Shown here in pieces: positions 1 through 10,824 of a stretch of DNA of 64,000 nt. Both the position numbers and the translations under genes were made by a program. Origin of the DNA: Pararhizobium sp. IMCC21322 (GTDB taxonomy: Bacteria > Pseudomonadota > Alphaproteobacteria > Rhizobiales > GCA-2746425); the NCBI RefSeq assembly GCF_030758295.1, contig NZ_CP132335.1:5188333-5252332 (forward strand). Direction: 5' to 3'. The notes below the pieces were generated by a model. It did no database searches and was not told the origin of the DNA. It worked only from the letters and a program-made list of their open reading frames with translations. Position 1 is the first letter of the stretch. Each line of letters starts with the position of its first letter.

Positions 1-1996
1 TTCCGCGTTCGCAATCCTGGCCTGACAGACGGATCGGGTGTCCTTCCTCGGCAAGCGTTCCAAACGCCATGGCTTCCGCCATTGCCCAGTCAATGCCAGT
101 TCCGTTTTCCATCATTTTGGCGCGGTTGTTCATAAACCGCTGAATGGTTTTGTGAACTTTGAAGTCTTCCGGAACCTGCGTAATCTTTCTGCCGATTTCC
201 CGCAGAGCTTCCACATCCTTGCCGGTTTTACCAACGCGCTTTTCATCAGAGCTGTCAGCACGGCTCAGGCCGGACCAGGCCCCATCCAGCCAATCGGCCT
301 TGTTGGGCTTGAAGGAATTGCCAATTTCAAACTCATCATCCAGATGAGACCGCCAGGACGCTTTTTGCCCGTCAATGTCGTCTTGCGAAAGAAGCCCTTC
401 AGCCAGCAACTTCTCACCGTAAATCTGCAGCGTGGTCGGATGACTGCGGATCTTCTTGTACATGATCGGCTGCGTGAAGGCCGGCTCATCGCCCTCATTG
501 TGGCCATAGCGGCGATAGCAGAACATATCGATAACCACCGGCTTGCCGAACTTCTGGCGAAACTCGATCGCAACCTTGGCCGCGTAGACCACAGCTTCCG
601 GATCATCACCATTCACATGGAAAATGGGCGCTTCAATCATCTTGGCCACATCAGAAGGATAGGGCGAAGAACGAGAGAGACGTGGATCGGTGGTAAAGCC
701 AATCTGGTTATTGATGATGAAATGTATCGACCCGCCAGTGCGGTGCCCTTTAAGACCGGACAATCCAAAACATTCCGCAATCACGCCCTGACCGGCAAAG
801 GCTGCGTCACCATGCAGCAGCAGCGGCAGCACCGCCGAGCGGTCATGGTCATAAACCGTGTCCTGTTTCGCGCGCGACTTGCCCAGCACCACAGGATCAA
901 CAATTTCCAGATGGGACGGGTTCGCTGTCAGCGACAGATGCACATTATTTTCATCAAATTCACGATCAGATGAGGCACCCAGATGATATTTCACATCGCC
1001 GGAGCCTTCCACATCATCCGGCGCAAAAGAGCCGCCTTTGAATTCGTGGAAAATCGCCCGGTGTGGTTTCGCCATCACCTGCGACAGAACATTCAGTCGG
1101 CCACGATGGGCCATGCCAAGGACGATCTCTTTAACCCCAAGCTGACCACCACGTTTGATAATCTGCTCAAGAGCGGGAACGAGAGATTCGCCACCATCCA
1201 GACCAAACCGTTTGGTGCCGGTGTATTTGACGTCAATAAATTTCTCAAAGCCTTCCGCTTCAACAAGCTTGTTGAAGATCGCTTTCTTGCCTTCCGGCGT
1301 AAAGGAAACCTGCTTGTCCGGACCCTCAATACGAGCCTGTATCCAGCCCTTCTCTTCGGGGTCAGAAATATGCATGAATTCCACGGCCATCGTCGAGCAA
1401 TAGGTTCGACGCAGGATTTCAAGCATTTCCGGAATGGTCGCGAATTCAAGCCCAAGCACATGGTCCAGAAAAATCTGTCTGTCATAATCAGCTTCGCTGA
1501 AGCCATATGAAGACGGATGCAGTTCTTCGTGGTCGCGCTCTTCCGCCAGACCAAGCGGATCAAGATTGGCATGAAGATGGCCCCGCATACGGTAGGCGCG
1601 GATCATCATGATAGCGCGCACTGAATCCCGCGTAGCGCTGTGAACCTGCGCTTCGGTAAGATCAACACCGTTTGAAGTGGATTCTTCGGCGATTTTTTTG
1701 CCAACAGCCTCGGTCACGGCTACAGGCGGAACATCGCCCCAGTCGCTGTCAAGTGCGGAGACCCATTCCCCATTGGCTTTTACGGGCCAATCAGCGCGTT
1801 CCCAGGAAGCACCTCGGGCGTTGGCCTTAACGTCCTGAGGCGCGTCCTTCAGCTTCGCGAAAAAATCTTTCCACTGTGCATCAACCGAGTTCGGGTCGGA
1901 CTGATACTGAGCATATATCTCTTCAATATAGGACGCATTGCCACCATACAGAAATGACGTCCCAGCAAAAATCTCATTCGCCTCTTCACGAGCCAT
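1..1996 (-). CDS. sucA: 2-oxoglutarate dehydrogenase E1 component (C-terminus cut by window edge)
   Basis: Thiamine-diphosphate E1 subunit of the 2-oxoglutarate dehydrogenase complex, which decarboxylates 2-oxoglutarate and passes the succinyl group to SucB. About 665 codons are visible of a family length near 950-1000; the rest lies beyond base 1. The start reads MAREEANEIFAG, the usual alphaproteobacterial N-terminus, and is the only good ATG after sucD. Diagnostic blocks are GMAHRGRLNVL near residue 293, HGDAAFAGQG near 393, GDDPEAVVYA near 462 and RRYGHNEGDEPAFTQP near 494; the last visible residues are RLSGQDCERG. It follows sucD after 121 bp on the same strand and is probably co-transcribed with mdh-sucCD; sucB would be expected next, outside the window. 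Confidence 0.97.
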   Translation of the reverse strand, partial: MAREEANEIFAGTSFLYGGNASYIEEIYAQYQSDPNSVDAQWKDFFAKLKDAPQDVKANARGASWERADWPVKANGEWVSALDSDWGDVPPVAVTEAVGKKIAEESTSNGVDLTEAQVHSATRDSVRAIMMIRAYRMRGHLHANLDPLGLAEERDHEELHPSSYGFSEADYDRQIFLDHVLGLEFATIPEMLEILRRTYCSTMAVEFMHISDPEEKGWIQARIEGPDKQVSFTPEGKKAIFNKLVEAEGFEKFIDVKYTGTKRFGLDGGESLVPALEQIIKRGGQLGVKEIVLGMAHRGRLNVLSQVMAKPHRAIFHEFKGGSFAPDDVEGSGDVKYHLGASSDREFDENNVHLSLTANPSHLEIVDPVVLGKSRAKQDTVYDHDRSAVLPLLLHGDAAFAGQGVIAECFGLSGLKGHRTGGSIHFIINNQIGFTTDPRLSRSSPYPSDVAKMIEAPIFHVNGDDPEAVVYAAKVAIEFRQKFGKPVVIDMFCYRRYGHNEGDEPAFTQPIMYKKIRSHPTTLQIYGEKLLAEGLLSQDDIDGQKASWRSHLDDEFEIGNSFKPNKADWLDGAWSGLSRADSSDEKRVGKTGKDVEALREIGRKITQVPEDFKVHKTIQRFMNNRAKMMENGTGIDWAMAEAMAFGTLAEEGHPIRLSGQDCERG

Positions 1997-2117
1997 CTTG
2001 CAATTTCCCGGAGAGCTTTCACCCCCGTACCTTTTCCACTTTGATCCCAGATTCCACTGTGTTCTTTTGCCGCCGCACCGTCAACAGTCCGGCGACCCAA
2101 GATTGCGTGATTGATGA

Positions 2118-3038
2118 TTATCCGTTGAGCAATTCAACCAGCGTCGTGCCAAGTTTGGCCGGAGACGGTGAAACGCGGATGCCAGCTTCCTGCATGGCCG
2201 CAATTTTGTCTTCAGCACCGCCCTTGCCACCAGAAATCACAGCACCTGCATGACCCATGGTCCGGCCCGGAGGCGCTGTCCGCCCGGCAATGAAGCCAAC
2301 AGTTGGCTTCGAACGCCCTTTCTTGGCCTCATCCGCCAGGAACTGCGCAGCATCTTCTTCAGCAGAACCGCCAATTTCACCAATCATGATGATCGACTTG
2401 GTTTCTTCGTCGGCGAGGAACATTTCCAGCACGTCGATGAATTCTGTGCCCTTCACCGGATCGCCGCCAATACCGACAGCGGTCGACTGACCAAGATTTT
2501 CATTTGTGGTCTGGAAGACCGCTTCATAAGTCAGCGTGCCGGACCGTGAGACGATGCCAACATTGCCCTTCTTGAAGATGTTGCCTGGCATAATGCCGAT
2601 CTTGCACTCATCAGGTGTCATGATGCCGGGGCAATTGGGGCCAAGCAAACGGGATTTTGAACCCGCCAGATGATCCTTCACCTTCACCATGTCGACAACC
2701 GGAATGCCTTCGGTGATGCAGGTAATGAAGGAAATCTCCGCATCAATTGCTTCGATGATCGCCGCTGCGGCACCTGCCGGTGGCACATAGATCACCGATG
2801 CATCGGCACCAGTTGCTTCCATGGCTTCCACAACGGTTGTAAAAATCGGCAATTCCTTGCCAGCTGCAACGCCAGCACCTTCGCCTGCGGTCCAGGTTGA
2901 GCCGCCCTTTTTGGGGTGAATACCACCGACCATCTGTGTGCCGTGATAGGCCAGCGCCTGTTCAGTGTGGAAAGTCCCGGTTTTACCGGTCATGCCCTGA
3001 ACGATAATTTTCGTGGATTTATCGACGAGTATGGACAT
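2118..3038 (-). CDS. sucD: Succinyl-CoA synthetase alpha subunit
   Basis: Alpha subunit of succinate-CoA ligase, which converts succinyl-CoA to succinate with substrate-level NTP formation. The 306-residue length is normal. A Rossmann-type CoA-binding region covers roughly residues 1-130, with [10 protein letters not shown] at 15-24 and LGPNCPGI at 132-139. The phosphorylated histidine is His263 in the motif [18 protein letters not shown]. The start codon abuts the sucC stop (sucC ends at 3039 on this strand), so the two subunits are translationally adjacent and made together. Part of mdh-sucC-sucD-sucA. Confidence 0.97.
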   Translation of the reverse strand: MSILVDKSTKIIVQGMTGKTGTFHTEQALAYHGTQMVGGIHPKKGGSTWTAGEGAGVAAGKELPIFTTVVEAMEATGADASVIYVPPAGAAAAIIEAIDAEISFITCITEGIPVVDMVKVKDHLAGSKSRLLGPNCPGIMTPDECKIGIMPGNIFKKGNVGIVSRSGTLTYEAVFQTTNENLGQSTAVGIGGDPVKGTEFIDVLEMFLADEETKSIIMIGEIGGSAEEDAAQFLADEAKKGRSKPTVGFIAGRTAPPGRTMGHAGAVISGGKGGAEDKIAAMQEAGIRVSPSPAKLGTTLVELLNG

Positions 3039-4238
3039 TTACGCGCCCTCCTTCACAGCTTTGACGATCTTCTGCGCAGCATCATCCAGATCATCTGCAG
3101 CAATGACATTGAGGCCCGATTCATTAATGATGACCTTGCCGCGCTCCACATTGGTGCCTTCAAGGCGCACAACCAGCGGCACTTGCAGACCCACATCCTT
3201 AACGGCGCTGACAACACCTTCTGCAATCACATCGCAGCGCATGATGCCGCCAAAGATATTCACCAAAATACCTTTCACATTCGGATCCGCTGTGATGATC
3301 TTGAAGGCAGCCGTCACCTTCTCTGTGGTCGCGCCACCACCCACATCCAGAAAGTTTGCAGGTTCTGATCCGTAAAGCTTGATGATGTCCATGGTCGCCA
3401 TCGCCAGGCCAGCCCCATTGACCATGCAGCCGATGTCACCATCCAGGGCCACGTAAGCCAGATCATATTTGGAAGCTTCGATTTCCTTGGCGTCTTCCTC
3501 AGTGGTGTCCCGAAGGGCCATCACATCATCATGACGAAACAGCGCATTGCCATCGAAGGACATTTTTGCATCCAGCACCCGCAGACGGCCATCTTTCATG
3601 ACGATCAGCGGATTGATTTCCAGCAGACTCATATCCTTTTCAACAAAGGCTGTGTAGAGCAGCGGAAACAGGAATTGGCCATCTTTCCGGGCAACGCCAT
3701 CAAGCTGAAACGCGTCGCACACCTTGTCCGCGATAGCAGATGTCACACCCTCGGAAAAATCCACGTCAATGGTGTGAATCTTCTCGGGCGTTTTTTCTGC
3801 AACAGCTTCAATATCCATGCCGCCTTCGGTTGAAGCGACGAACGAAATTTTACCGGTTTCGCGATTGACCAGAAGCGAGAGATACAATTCCCGCTCAATA
3901 TCTGCGCCGTCTTCAATATAAAGACGGTTGACCTGCTTACCCGCTGGACCGGTCTGCTTTGTCACCAGCGTATTGCCCAACATGTCCTGCGAGTGGCTCA
4001 CCACATCTTCATGTGAGAAGGCAAGCCTTACGCCGCCCTTGGCATCCGGACCAAGTTCCTTGAACTTGCCCTTGCCACGCCCCCCGGCATGAATTTGGGA
4101 TTTGACCACCCAGAGCGGGCCGCCCAATTGCTTCGCTGCAGCTTCTGCCTCGTCGGCGGAAAAAATCGGCACACCATCGGCAACAGGCGCACCATATTCC
4201 TTCAACAGCGCCTTGGCCTGATATTCGTGGATATTCAT
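3039..4238 (-). CDS. sucC: Succinyl-CoA synthetase beta subunit
   Basis: Beta subunit of succinate-CoA ligase, the nucleotide-binding partner of SucD. At 399 residues it has standard length, beginning [16 protein letters not shown], the conserved N-terminus of the family. The ATP-grasp domain includes [12 protein letters not shown] near residue 52 and the metal-binding ALEINPL-type motif (here [10 protein letters not shown]) near 205; the C-terminal ligase domain carries the [17 protein letters not shown] block. It starts 36 bp after the mdh stop on the same strand and its last base touches the sucD start. Confidence 0.97.
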   Translation of the reverse strand: MNIHEYQAKALLKEYGAPVADGVPIFSADEAEAAAKQLGGPLWVVKSQIHAGGRGKGKFKELGPDAKGGVRLAFSHEDVVSHSQDMLGNTLVTKQTGPAGKQVNRLYIEDGADIERELYLSLLVNRETGKISFVASTEGGMDIEAVAEKTPEKIHTIDVDFSEGVTSAIADKVCDAFQLDGVARKDGQFLFPLLYTAFVEKDMSLLEINPLIVMKDGRLRVLDAKMSFDGNALFRHDDVMALRDTTEEDAKEIEASKYDLAYVALDGDIGCMVNGAGLAMATMDIIKLYGSEPANFLDVGGGATTEKVTAAFKIITADPNVKGILVNIFGGIMRCDVIAEGVVSAVKDVGLQVPLVVRLEGTNVERGKVIINESGLNVIAADDLDDAAQKIVKAVKEGA

Positions 4239-4274
4239 GAATCACTCGTCCTTGTTTGTGCTCAGAGCCAAAGT

Positions 4275-5387
<1,113 letters not shown>

Positions 5388-5404
5388 TCAGACCAAACCG
5401 TTGG

Positions 5405-5433
5405 ATTCTTCATAATCCTTACCTATACGTCAA
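5405..5433 (-). promoter_or_regulatory. Candidate sigma-70 promoter for mdh-sucCDA
   Basis: On the minus strand TTGACG (5433-5428) is followed after 17 bp by AAGAAT (5410-5405, four of six consensus bases). It lies between zapE and mdh, in the only upstream gap of the operon. The implied leader of roughly 160 nt contains the palindrome at 5311-5323. Unverified by mapping. Confidence 0.4.
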
Positions 5434-5444
5434 CAAATCACACG

Positions 5445-6599
5445 CTACTTTGATCCATCATCCGAAACCATTCCATGCGGTTCGGCCAGATAATCCTTCG
5501 ACTGCATTTCAATAAGCCGCGATACTGTACGATCAAACGCGAATAATTCATTACCGGATTTAGCGCTGTAAAGCTGGTCTGGCGCATCAGCAGCCGAGGC
5601 AATCAGTTTAACCCGATAATTATACAGCGCATCTATGAGATTGATGAACCGCCGTGCCGCATTCGCCGAGCCCTGTGTGAGCAGCGGAATCTCGTCAAGA
5701 ATAACGCTGTGATACAGTTGAGCGATGGCAAGATAGTCCGCCGCACCTAACGGCCTGTTACACAATTCATCAAACGAGGCGCGCGCCACCCCTTGAGCCG
5801 CTTGCGGAATAACAATTTTGCGCCCCTTCATCTCAATCTCGGTTGTAGCTCCGGGCTCATCACTGCCGGTCAAATCCAGCCATGCCTGATCCAGACCATC
5901 CTGTGCGACCTGATCAAGCGGCGAAAAATACGTCTTGGTCTGGCTCAATTTTTCCAACCGGAAATCCGTGCGTGCGGTCAGTTCAACCACATTCACCCGG
6001 CTTTTCAAAAGGGCAATAAACGGCAGAAACAATTGTCGATTGAGACCATGGGGATAGAGCTCGTCCGGATCCACATTCGAGGTGGCAACCAATGTCACAC
6101 CATTTTCAAAGAAACGCTCAAACAGCCGCCCCAGGATCATCGCATCGGCAATATCGACAACGTAAAACTCATCAAAGCAAAGCAGGCTCATATTATCGGA
6201 CAGAGCATCGGCGACAGGAGGGATCGGATCCCCATCCTTTACCTCGCCTTTTTTGATCAGCGCCCGTTGCGCGTGAATGCGTTCGTGCACATCAGCCATA
6301 AAGGCATGAAAATGAAACCGCTTCTTCTGCCGGACTGGGGATTCTTCAAAAAACAGATCCATCAGCATGGTCTTGCCACGCCCAACACCGCCCCAAATAT
6401 AAAGTCCTTTTGGTGCGGTCTTTGGACCGGATTTGGCAAACAGCCAGCCAAGAGAGCTTTTCTTGGACGCAAGTTCGTATTGCTTCAGTGCTTCCGTCAG
6501 TTCGGAAAATTTGTCGATGAGGGCAATTTGCGCGGGATCACGCTCAATTGTGCCACCCTCAACAAGGCGTTGATAACGCGTCTGCATGGCATGCGGCAT
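5445..6599 (-). CDS. zapE: Cell division protein ZapE (AFG1-like ATPase)
   Basis: AFG1/ZapE-family AAA-type ATPase; the E. coli protein acts on the Z-ring and the mitochondrial relative assists membrane-protein quality control. The 384 residues match the alphaproteobacterial family. Walker A is GGVGRGKT (residues 70-77), Walker B is LLCFDEFYV near 140, and the family block RFHFHAFM follows Walker A. The start MPHAMQTRYQ offers a second Met at residue 5. It lies between the Inh-type lipoprotein gene and mdh, the arrangement also found in Brucella. Confidence 0.93.
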   Translation of the reverse strand: MPHAMQTRYQRLVEGGTIERDPAQIALIDKFSELTEALKQYELASKKSSLGWLFAKSGPKTAPKGLYIWGGVGRGKTMLMDLFFEESPVRQKKRFHFHAFMADVHERIHAQRALIKKGEVKDGDPIPPVADALSDNMSLLCFDEFYVVDIADAMILGRLFERFFENGVTLVATSNVDPDELYPHGLNRQLFLPFIALLKSRVNVVELTARTDFRLEKLSQTKTYFSPLDQVAQDGLDQAWLDLTGSDEPGATTEIEMKGRKIVIPQAAQGVARASFDELCNRPLGAADYLAIAQLYHSVILDEIPLLTQGSANAARRFINLIDALYNYRVKLIASAADAPDQLYSAKSGNELFAFDRTVSRLIEMQSKDYLAEPHGMVSDDGSK

Positions 6600-6625
6600 G
6601 GAGCGACCAGAATCCGGTGGGAACT

Positions 6626-7345
6626 TTAGCGACTAACGGACACGGGTGCGCCGCCTTTTGTTTGTCCGGAGAAACGATTGCCACCGGCTGGCGACAGGCT
6701 TGCAACCTGCGATCCGGTCGCCCCGACAAGAACGACCTGGTTGTTCTGCAAATCCCACGCTGTAACATTAGCGAGTTCCACAGAGTTGCAGCCCTTTGTT
6801 GTGGCACGGTAGCCACCAGTCCATGTGGTGAGTGTCATGAACAGCTGACACGTATCCGCCGTTGATGCCAACTGCCAGGCACCCAGCATATCAGCGCGGC
6901 TCAATTGAACCGCAGAGGCCGTTGGTTGAATAGGCTGTGGCGCAGTCGCGGCAGGCGCCTGAGTAATCTGTGTATGGGCTGGTGGCGTTGTCACCCGAGG
7001 CGGCGCTGCGTTCGCAGCAGCGGCTGGATCAAAGGGCTGAGCGCCGACCGGTTGACCCTGTTGTGCCAAAGCGGGAGCCGGCGCATTGGGATCAAAAGGC
7101 TGTGCTCCACCAGAGGATGGAAGCGGCGGAAGATCACCCGACTGAACCGGCTCTCTCGGTGAACCCGAGAATGGATTTGGCAAACGCGTTTGACAGGCAC
7201 CAAGCAGAAATGCAGTTGCCAGCAAGGCAGCGGTGCTTCGTGTAACCACAGATGAGCGTCTGGTCCGCACGCGAACCTCTGTTCCGGCAATAGCGGTGGA
7301 AGCGCCATGACTGGCGAAAGCCGCTTGGATTTTCTGTCCGGACAT
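6626..7345 (-). CDS. Omp19-like lipoprotein with AprI/Inh protease-inhibitor domain
   Basis: Predicted outer-membrane lipoprotein resembling Brucella Omp19. A hydrophobic segment ends in LLGAC, making Cys51 the lipidated residue. A Pro/Ala/Gln-rich linker (about 60-150) holds two GAQPFDP(N/A)A copies, then an Inh/AprI beta-barrel domain runs from about 155 to 239 with GYRATTKGCN and the C-terminal GQTKGGAPVSVSR. Inh proteins bind and block metalloproteases; Omp19 is reported to inhibit host proteases. The start at 7345 has AGGGGAA eight bases upstream, although the 30-residue stretch before the signal helix is long and an internal GTG start cannot be excluded. 26 bp upstream of zapE on the same strand. 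Confidence 0.82.
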   Translation of the reverse strand: MSGQKIQAAFASHGASTAIAGTEVRVRTRRSSVVTRSTAALLATAFLLGACQTRLPNPFSGSPREPVQSGDLPPLPSSGGAQPFDPNAPAPALAQQGQPVGAQPFDPAAAANAAPPRVTTPPAHTQITQAPAATAPQPIQPTASAVQLSRADMLGAWQLASTADTCQLFMTLTTWTGGYRATTKGCNSVELANVTAWDLQNNQVVLVGATGSQVASLSPAGGNRFSGQTKGGAPVSVSR

Positions 7346-7714
7346 TATAGTTCCCCTGTGACTCAACTCGTACAATTCGTCGACGCGCACGCCCTATGGT
7401 CCTGTTTTTGACCAAATATACTGAATATTTTATTGACGCCACGGTTAAAAAAATCAATGGCGCAGTGAAAATACTGGCAAGATTTAGGTGTGGCACGTGT
7501 TGGAATTGTGGCACAGGCTCATTTCAAAGGCTTAAACGTCTACAATCAGGACCATTCTGATTCACTCTTGAAGACGCCCAACGAATGTCATAAATCTTTG
7601 CTACTTGGCGTAAATGCAATCTTTGGTATTATGTTCAGCTCCTGGACAAGCATATCAGGTGGCGCGGGGGAGTTGAGTTTCAACCCTTCTGAACATTAAC
7701 GACTGGGGGTCACA
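7346..7714. other. Divergent intergenic region, 369 bp
   Basis: AT-rich spacer between the divergent Inh-lipoprotein and acyltransferase genes. It holds the candidate promoter at 7605-7632 and the GGGGG ribosome-binding site before base 7715. A 69-codon open frame at 7490-7699 has no recognisable domain or ribosome-binding site and is not called as a gene. No RNA gene was recognised. Confidence 0.5.
7605..7632 (+). promoter_or_regulatory. Candidate promoter for the PlsC-like gene
   Basis: TTGGCG (7605-7610) and TATTAT (7627-7632) are separated by 16 bp, about 80 bp upstream of the acyltransferase start. This is a reasonable sigma-70-like match; the transcription start has not been mapped. 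Confidence 0.35.
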
Positions 7715-8635
7715 ATGGCTCTTTATGCAAATACTGCCTTGAAGGACCGCGTATCCGAAGCGCGTCAGGCCCGTTCTCGTGTAGCGGTCAAAAACCACGT
7801 TCACATTGTGGACAAGCTGATTGCCGAACGCGCAATCGGGCTGGCGTCCCATTGGTCCTGGCCCGTCATCCGTCCCATGCTTTACCAGTTGCTGGGATAC
7901 AGGCGTGCTGTCACCCTGTCAGATATTGTGGCTGACATGTCGGGCCCGGATGCCATGTCCTTCGTATCGACTATGCTCAATCTGCAACTTGATATTTCCG
8001 GCCTTGAGCGCATTCCAAAACAAGGCCCCTTCATTCTGGCAGCCAACCACCCGACGGGCATAGCCGACGGAGTTGCCGTTTATGACCTGATCAAAGCCGT
8101 TCGATCCGACATTGCCATTTTCACCAACCGCGATGCCGTGCGTGTTGCCCGCCGGTTTGATGAAGTGCTGATCCCGGTTGAGTGGCGCGAGGAACATAAA
8201 AGCCGCGAAAAAACCAAGGAAACGCTGATCAGAACCGCTGAAGCGTTTGATGACGGCAAAGCCGTCGTGATTTTCCCCTCAGGCCGCATCGGCTATTGGG
8301 CCGATGAAAAGCTGAATGAACGCACCTGGCAGGCAACACTTGTGACATTGGCCAAACGTTACAAAGTGCCGATTGTTCCGGTCCATGTCCGCAGCCGCAA
8401 TTCCGGTCTGTTCTATCTCTTCAGCCGCATCTCCAACGAGCTGAGAGACATGACCGTTTTCTACGAATTGCTCAATAAATCCGGCACCGGTTTTGGCTTG
8501 AGCGTTGGAAAGCCAATCTCTCACGAAAGTCTGATTGGCGATGCAAACGAGTTGACGGCAGAGCTGCAGACCCACACCGTGGCCACACTGGCCCAGGACA
8601 GAAATGCCTCCTTCAAAAGCCGCGTCGACGGCTGA
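7715..8635 (+). CDS. PlsC-like 1-acylglycerol-3-phosphate acyltransferase family protein
   Basis: Acyltransferase of the PlsC superfamily, 306 residues, probably membrane-associated and acting in phospholipid or ornithine-lipid synthesis. The acceptor motif appears as ANHPTGIADG (near residue 110), an H-x5-D variant of the usual H-x4-D. The phosphate-binding FPEGT equivalent is FPSGRIGYW near 188, followed by the IVPVHVRSRNSG block. There is no clear transmembrane helix at the N-terminus. The ATG at 7715 follows a strong GGGGG Shine-Dalgarno. Transcribed alone, divergent from the lipoprotein gene. The exact acyl acceptor cannot be read from the sequence. Confidence 0.78.
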   Translation: MALYANTALKDRVSEARQARSRVAVKNHVHIVDKLIAERAIGLASHWSWPVIRPMLYQLLGYRRAVTLSDIVADMSGPDAMSFVSTMLNLQLDISGLERIPKQGPFILAANHPTGIADGVAVYDLIKAVRSDIAIFTNRDAVRVARRFDEVLIPVEWREEHKSREKTKETLIRTAEAFDDGKAVVIFPSGRIGYWADEKLNERTWQATLVTLAKRYKVPIVPVHVRSRNSGLFYLFSRISNELRDMTVFYELLNKSGTGFGLSVGKPISHESLIGDANELTAELQTHTVATLAQDRNASFKSRVDG

Positions 8636-8761
8636 ATCCGGAGTTCAAACTCTGTTCATCAACGTGCCTGGCCGTGGCTGATTTCCATGCAAAAAGATTG
8701 ATCGCCTTCAGTTCAAAGCCGTTATAGCAAATCCCCCACGGGTCCCAATGGAGATTTCACC

Positions 8762-9877
8762 TTGAAAGCCGATCTGTTTCTGATCAACGGACCCAAAAAA
8801 GCCAATGCCTTTCATGCGTCCGGAATCGATGATTTTGAGCTGAGTCCAAAGGGGCAAATCGAGATCGACATGCTTGTCGCCTCGCCAGACTGGACGCTCT
8901 ATGCGGTCGAACCCGCAAAGGGTAAGGCAATGTTTGTGGAGATGCCCGAAGGCAGCGACTTGTCCAATTCCGTCTTTGTCTACCAGGACCAATATGATCA
9001 GGGATTGCGCGCCGCAATCCTTGACCTTGATACCTTTATCGAGGCCAGTCAGGCGATTGCACCGCCAAACCATCTGTCGTTTCTGTTCTCAACCGGGCGC
9101 TGTGGCTCAACACTGGCAAGCCGCATCTTCACAAAATTACCGGATGTCTGGAGCCTGTCGGAGCCCGATTATCTGACCAATATAGCCATGGCACGGCTGA
9201 AATACCCGCGCGCCGAGCTTGTGGCATTGGTCCGGGCAGCTACGCTTTGGACATGTCGCCCGCCGAAGGGCCAGGCGCCAACAACGATCGTCATAAAACC
9301 ACGCAGTGAGGCGACGTTAATCGCCGAACTGTGCCAGGAGGCATTTCCGCACGCGCAGAATGTATTCCTTTATCGAAGCTTACTCGGCTGGGCAGATTCC
9401 ATAGGGAAGCTTTCACAGCGGGCCATGGACCCGGCGCTTGTTTATGCCGAGACCGAGTTTTGGCGTGACTGGTGGGATCATGTCATGGCGGGTCAGCCAC
9501 TGACGACATTAGAAGACTATTTCCCTCCGGATCACGGGCCAATTCTGGCGTCAGAATTCTTTACTCTGGCATGGGATCTGCGAATAGAAGGCTATCTCAA
9601 GGCACTGCGGCGAGGCATGAACTTTACCGCAATTCACTATGCGGACCTCAATAAAAACAGAGAGCAAGAGACGGCGCGCCTTCTCCGCGGCTGCGGATTG
9701 TCCACTGACTATTTGAATTTGGCATTGGAAGCATTTGCCGTGGACAGCCACAAAGGAAGCGTCAGCGAAAATGAAACACCCGCCATGCCAATGCCAGCGA
9801 GACAAAGGGCGCGCGCCGCAGCCTTGTTGGCCCGAATGGGAAAGCGCGACTATGTAGAAGCCAGACTGCCAGATTAG
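8762..9877 (+). CDS. Sulfotransferase-like P-loop protein (TTG start)
   Basis: 371 residues with a 5'-phosphosulfate-binding-type loop FSTGRCGSTLAS at residues 109-120, followed by a helix and the segment SLSEPDYL, as in sulfotransferases and related nucleotide-dependent transferases; VFLYRSLLGWADS near 205 looks like the second, 3'-phosphate-binding block. The N-terminal 100 residues match no domain I recognise. The start is TTG at 8762 because GGAG sits eight bases upstream and the nearby ATG at 8747 is out of frame and stops at once. It stands 126 bp after the acyltransferase. The substrate is unknown; sulfation of a lipid or glycan would be a guess. Confidence 0.6.
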   Translation: MKADLFLINGPKKANAFHASGIDDFELSPKGQIEIDMLVASPDWTLYAVEPAKGKAMFVEMPEGSDLSNSVFVYQDQYDQGLRAAILDLDTFIEASQAIAPPNHLSFLFSTGRCGSTLASRIFTKLPDVWSLSEPDYLTNIAMARLKYPRAELVALVRAATLWTCRPPKGQAPTTIVIKPRSEATLIAELCQEAFPHAQNVFLYRSLLGWADSIGKLSQRAMDPALVYAETEFWRDWWDHVMAGQPLTTLEDYFPPDHGPILASEFFTLAWDLRIEGYLKALRRGMNFTAIHYADLNKNREQETARLLRGCGLSTDYLNLALEAFAVDSHKGSVSENETPAMPMPARQRARAAALLARMGKRDYVEARLPD

Positions 9878-10014
9878 GGTATGATCAGGGTCTGAACCCA
9901 GCTGGGCGATAGTATAAATGCAGAAAAATACAGGAAACTGTTCGGCCAAGCCATATTGTGCCGATAATGACTGTTGCTGGTGCAAAATAACTGAGCAGGA
10001 GACGTGCCACGGAC

Positions 10015-10755
10015 ATGTACAACCCAAAAGGAAACGGCAAGGAGAAAACAATACAATCTGTGCAGTTTGCAGAGGCAGAGCCACCAAGTCATTTGCGTGG
10101 GATAGTACATCGATTTTTAGAACTAAAGACTGGCGGCACGCTGTCGAATGATTATCGATTTCATGCATTGCCGGATGCATGCACCTACATCGTCTTTGAC
10201 CAATTGAATCCCAAAGTCGCTGGAGTTTCCAAATTGCGCGCCTCGTCCGAAGAGCTCAATTTGGGCAAGGCATTTCACTATGTGAACATTCGTTTTTTGC
10301 CTGGCGTCTGGCAAGGTGGCCGTAATGAGGCTGCTTACGGCATGGTGGAAACGGCCTATTCAGGCGAGCTGCCGCTGATCGAGATTAATCGTCAGCTTTC
10401 CAAACGGGATTTTATCGATCAGCAGTCGGTGTTGTCAGGGTTCGTAGAAATGCTGATTGATCGCAAGCAGGTCGTAGCGAACCCCGTGACTGAAAAAATA
10501 TTTCAAAACCTCGACGAAATTCATACAGTTTCAGACATGGCGGCTGTTTCAGAACTGTCGACTCGCCAGTTGCAACGAACGCTCAAACGAACGACCGGGT
10601 TTGCTCCGCACGACTTTCTTAAAGTGCTGCGCCTGCAACAAACTCTGAACGGCAATGATGCATCTTCTTACGCCGACCAGTCGCATTTCATACATTCGTT
10701 TCGTAAAGCCACAGGCTACACACCGGGCAAATATTCTCGAAAGTTTGATGTCTGA
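10015..10755 (+). CDS. AraC-family transcriptional regulator
   Basis: 246-residue regulator with a C-terminal AraC/XylS double helix-turn-helix: the first helix pair is VSDMAAVSELSTRQLQRTLK (near 172-191) and the second ends in the signature HFIHSFRKATGYTPGKYSRKF. The N-terminal 150 residues resemble the sensor part of DUF6597-type AraC proteins, with FHALPDACTYIVF. It sits 63 bp upstream of the VOC-protein gene and may control it. The effector is unknown. Confidence 0.85.
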   Translation: MYNPKGNGKEKTIQSVQFAEAEPPSHLRGIVHRFLELKTGGTLSNDYRFHALPDACTYIVFDQLNPKVAGVSKLRASSEELNLGKAFHYVNIRFLPGVWQGGRNEAAYGMVETAYSGELPLIEINRQLSKRDFIDQQSVLSGFVEMLIDRKQVVANPVTEKIFQNLDEIHTVSDMAAVSELSTRQLQRTLKRTTGFAPHDFLKVLRLQQTLNGNDASSYADQSHFIHSFRKATGYTPGKYSRKFDV

Positions 10756-10824
10756 TATATACAATACACACCAACTTCGACTTGCTATCTGATTGTCATA
10801 ATCGATAACAAACAGGAGTTGGAT

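Noticed and set aside
38..973. Long open frame of 311 codons on the plus strand
   Set aside because: Fully antisense to sucA, whose protein is recognised on the other strand; it reflects GC-biased third positions.
7490..7699. 69-codon frame in the divergent gap before the acyltransferase
   Set aside because: No ribosome-binding site, no domain and overlap with the best promoter candidate.
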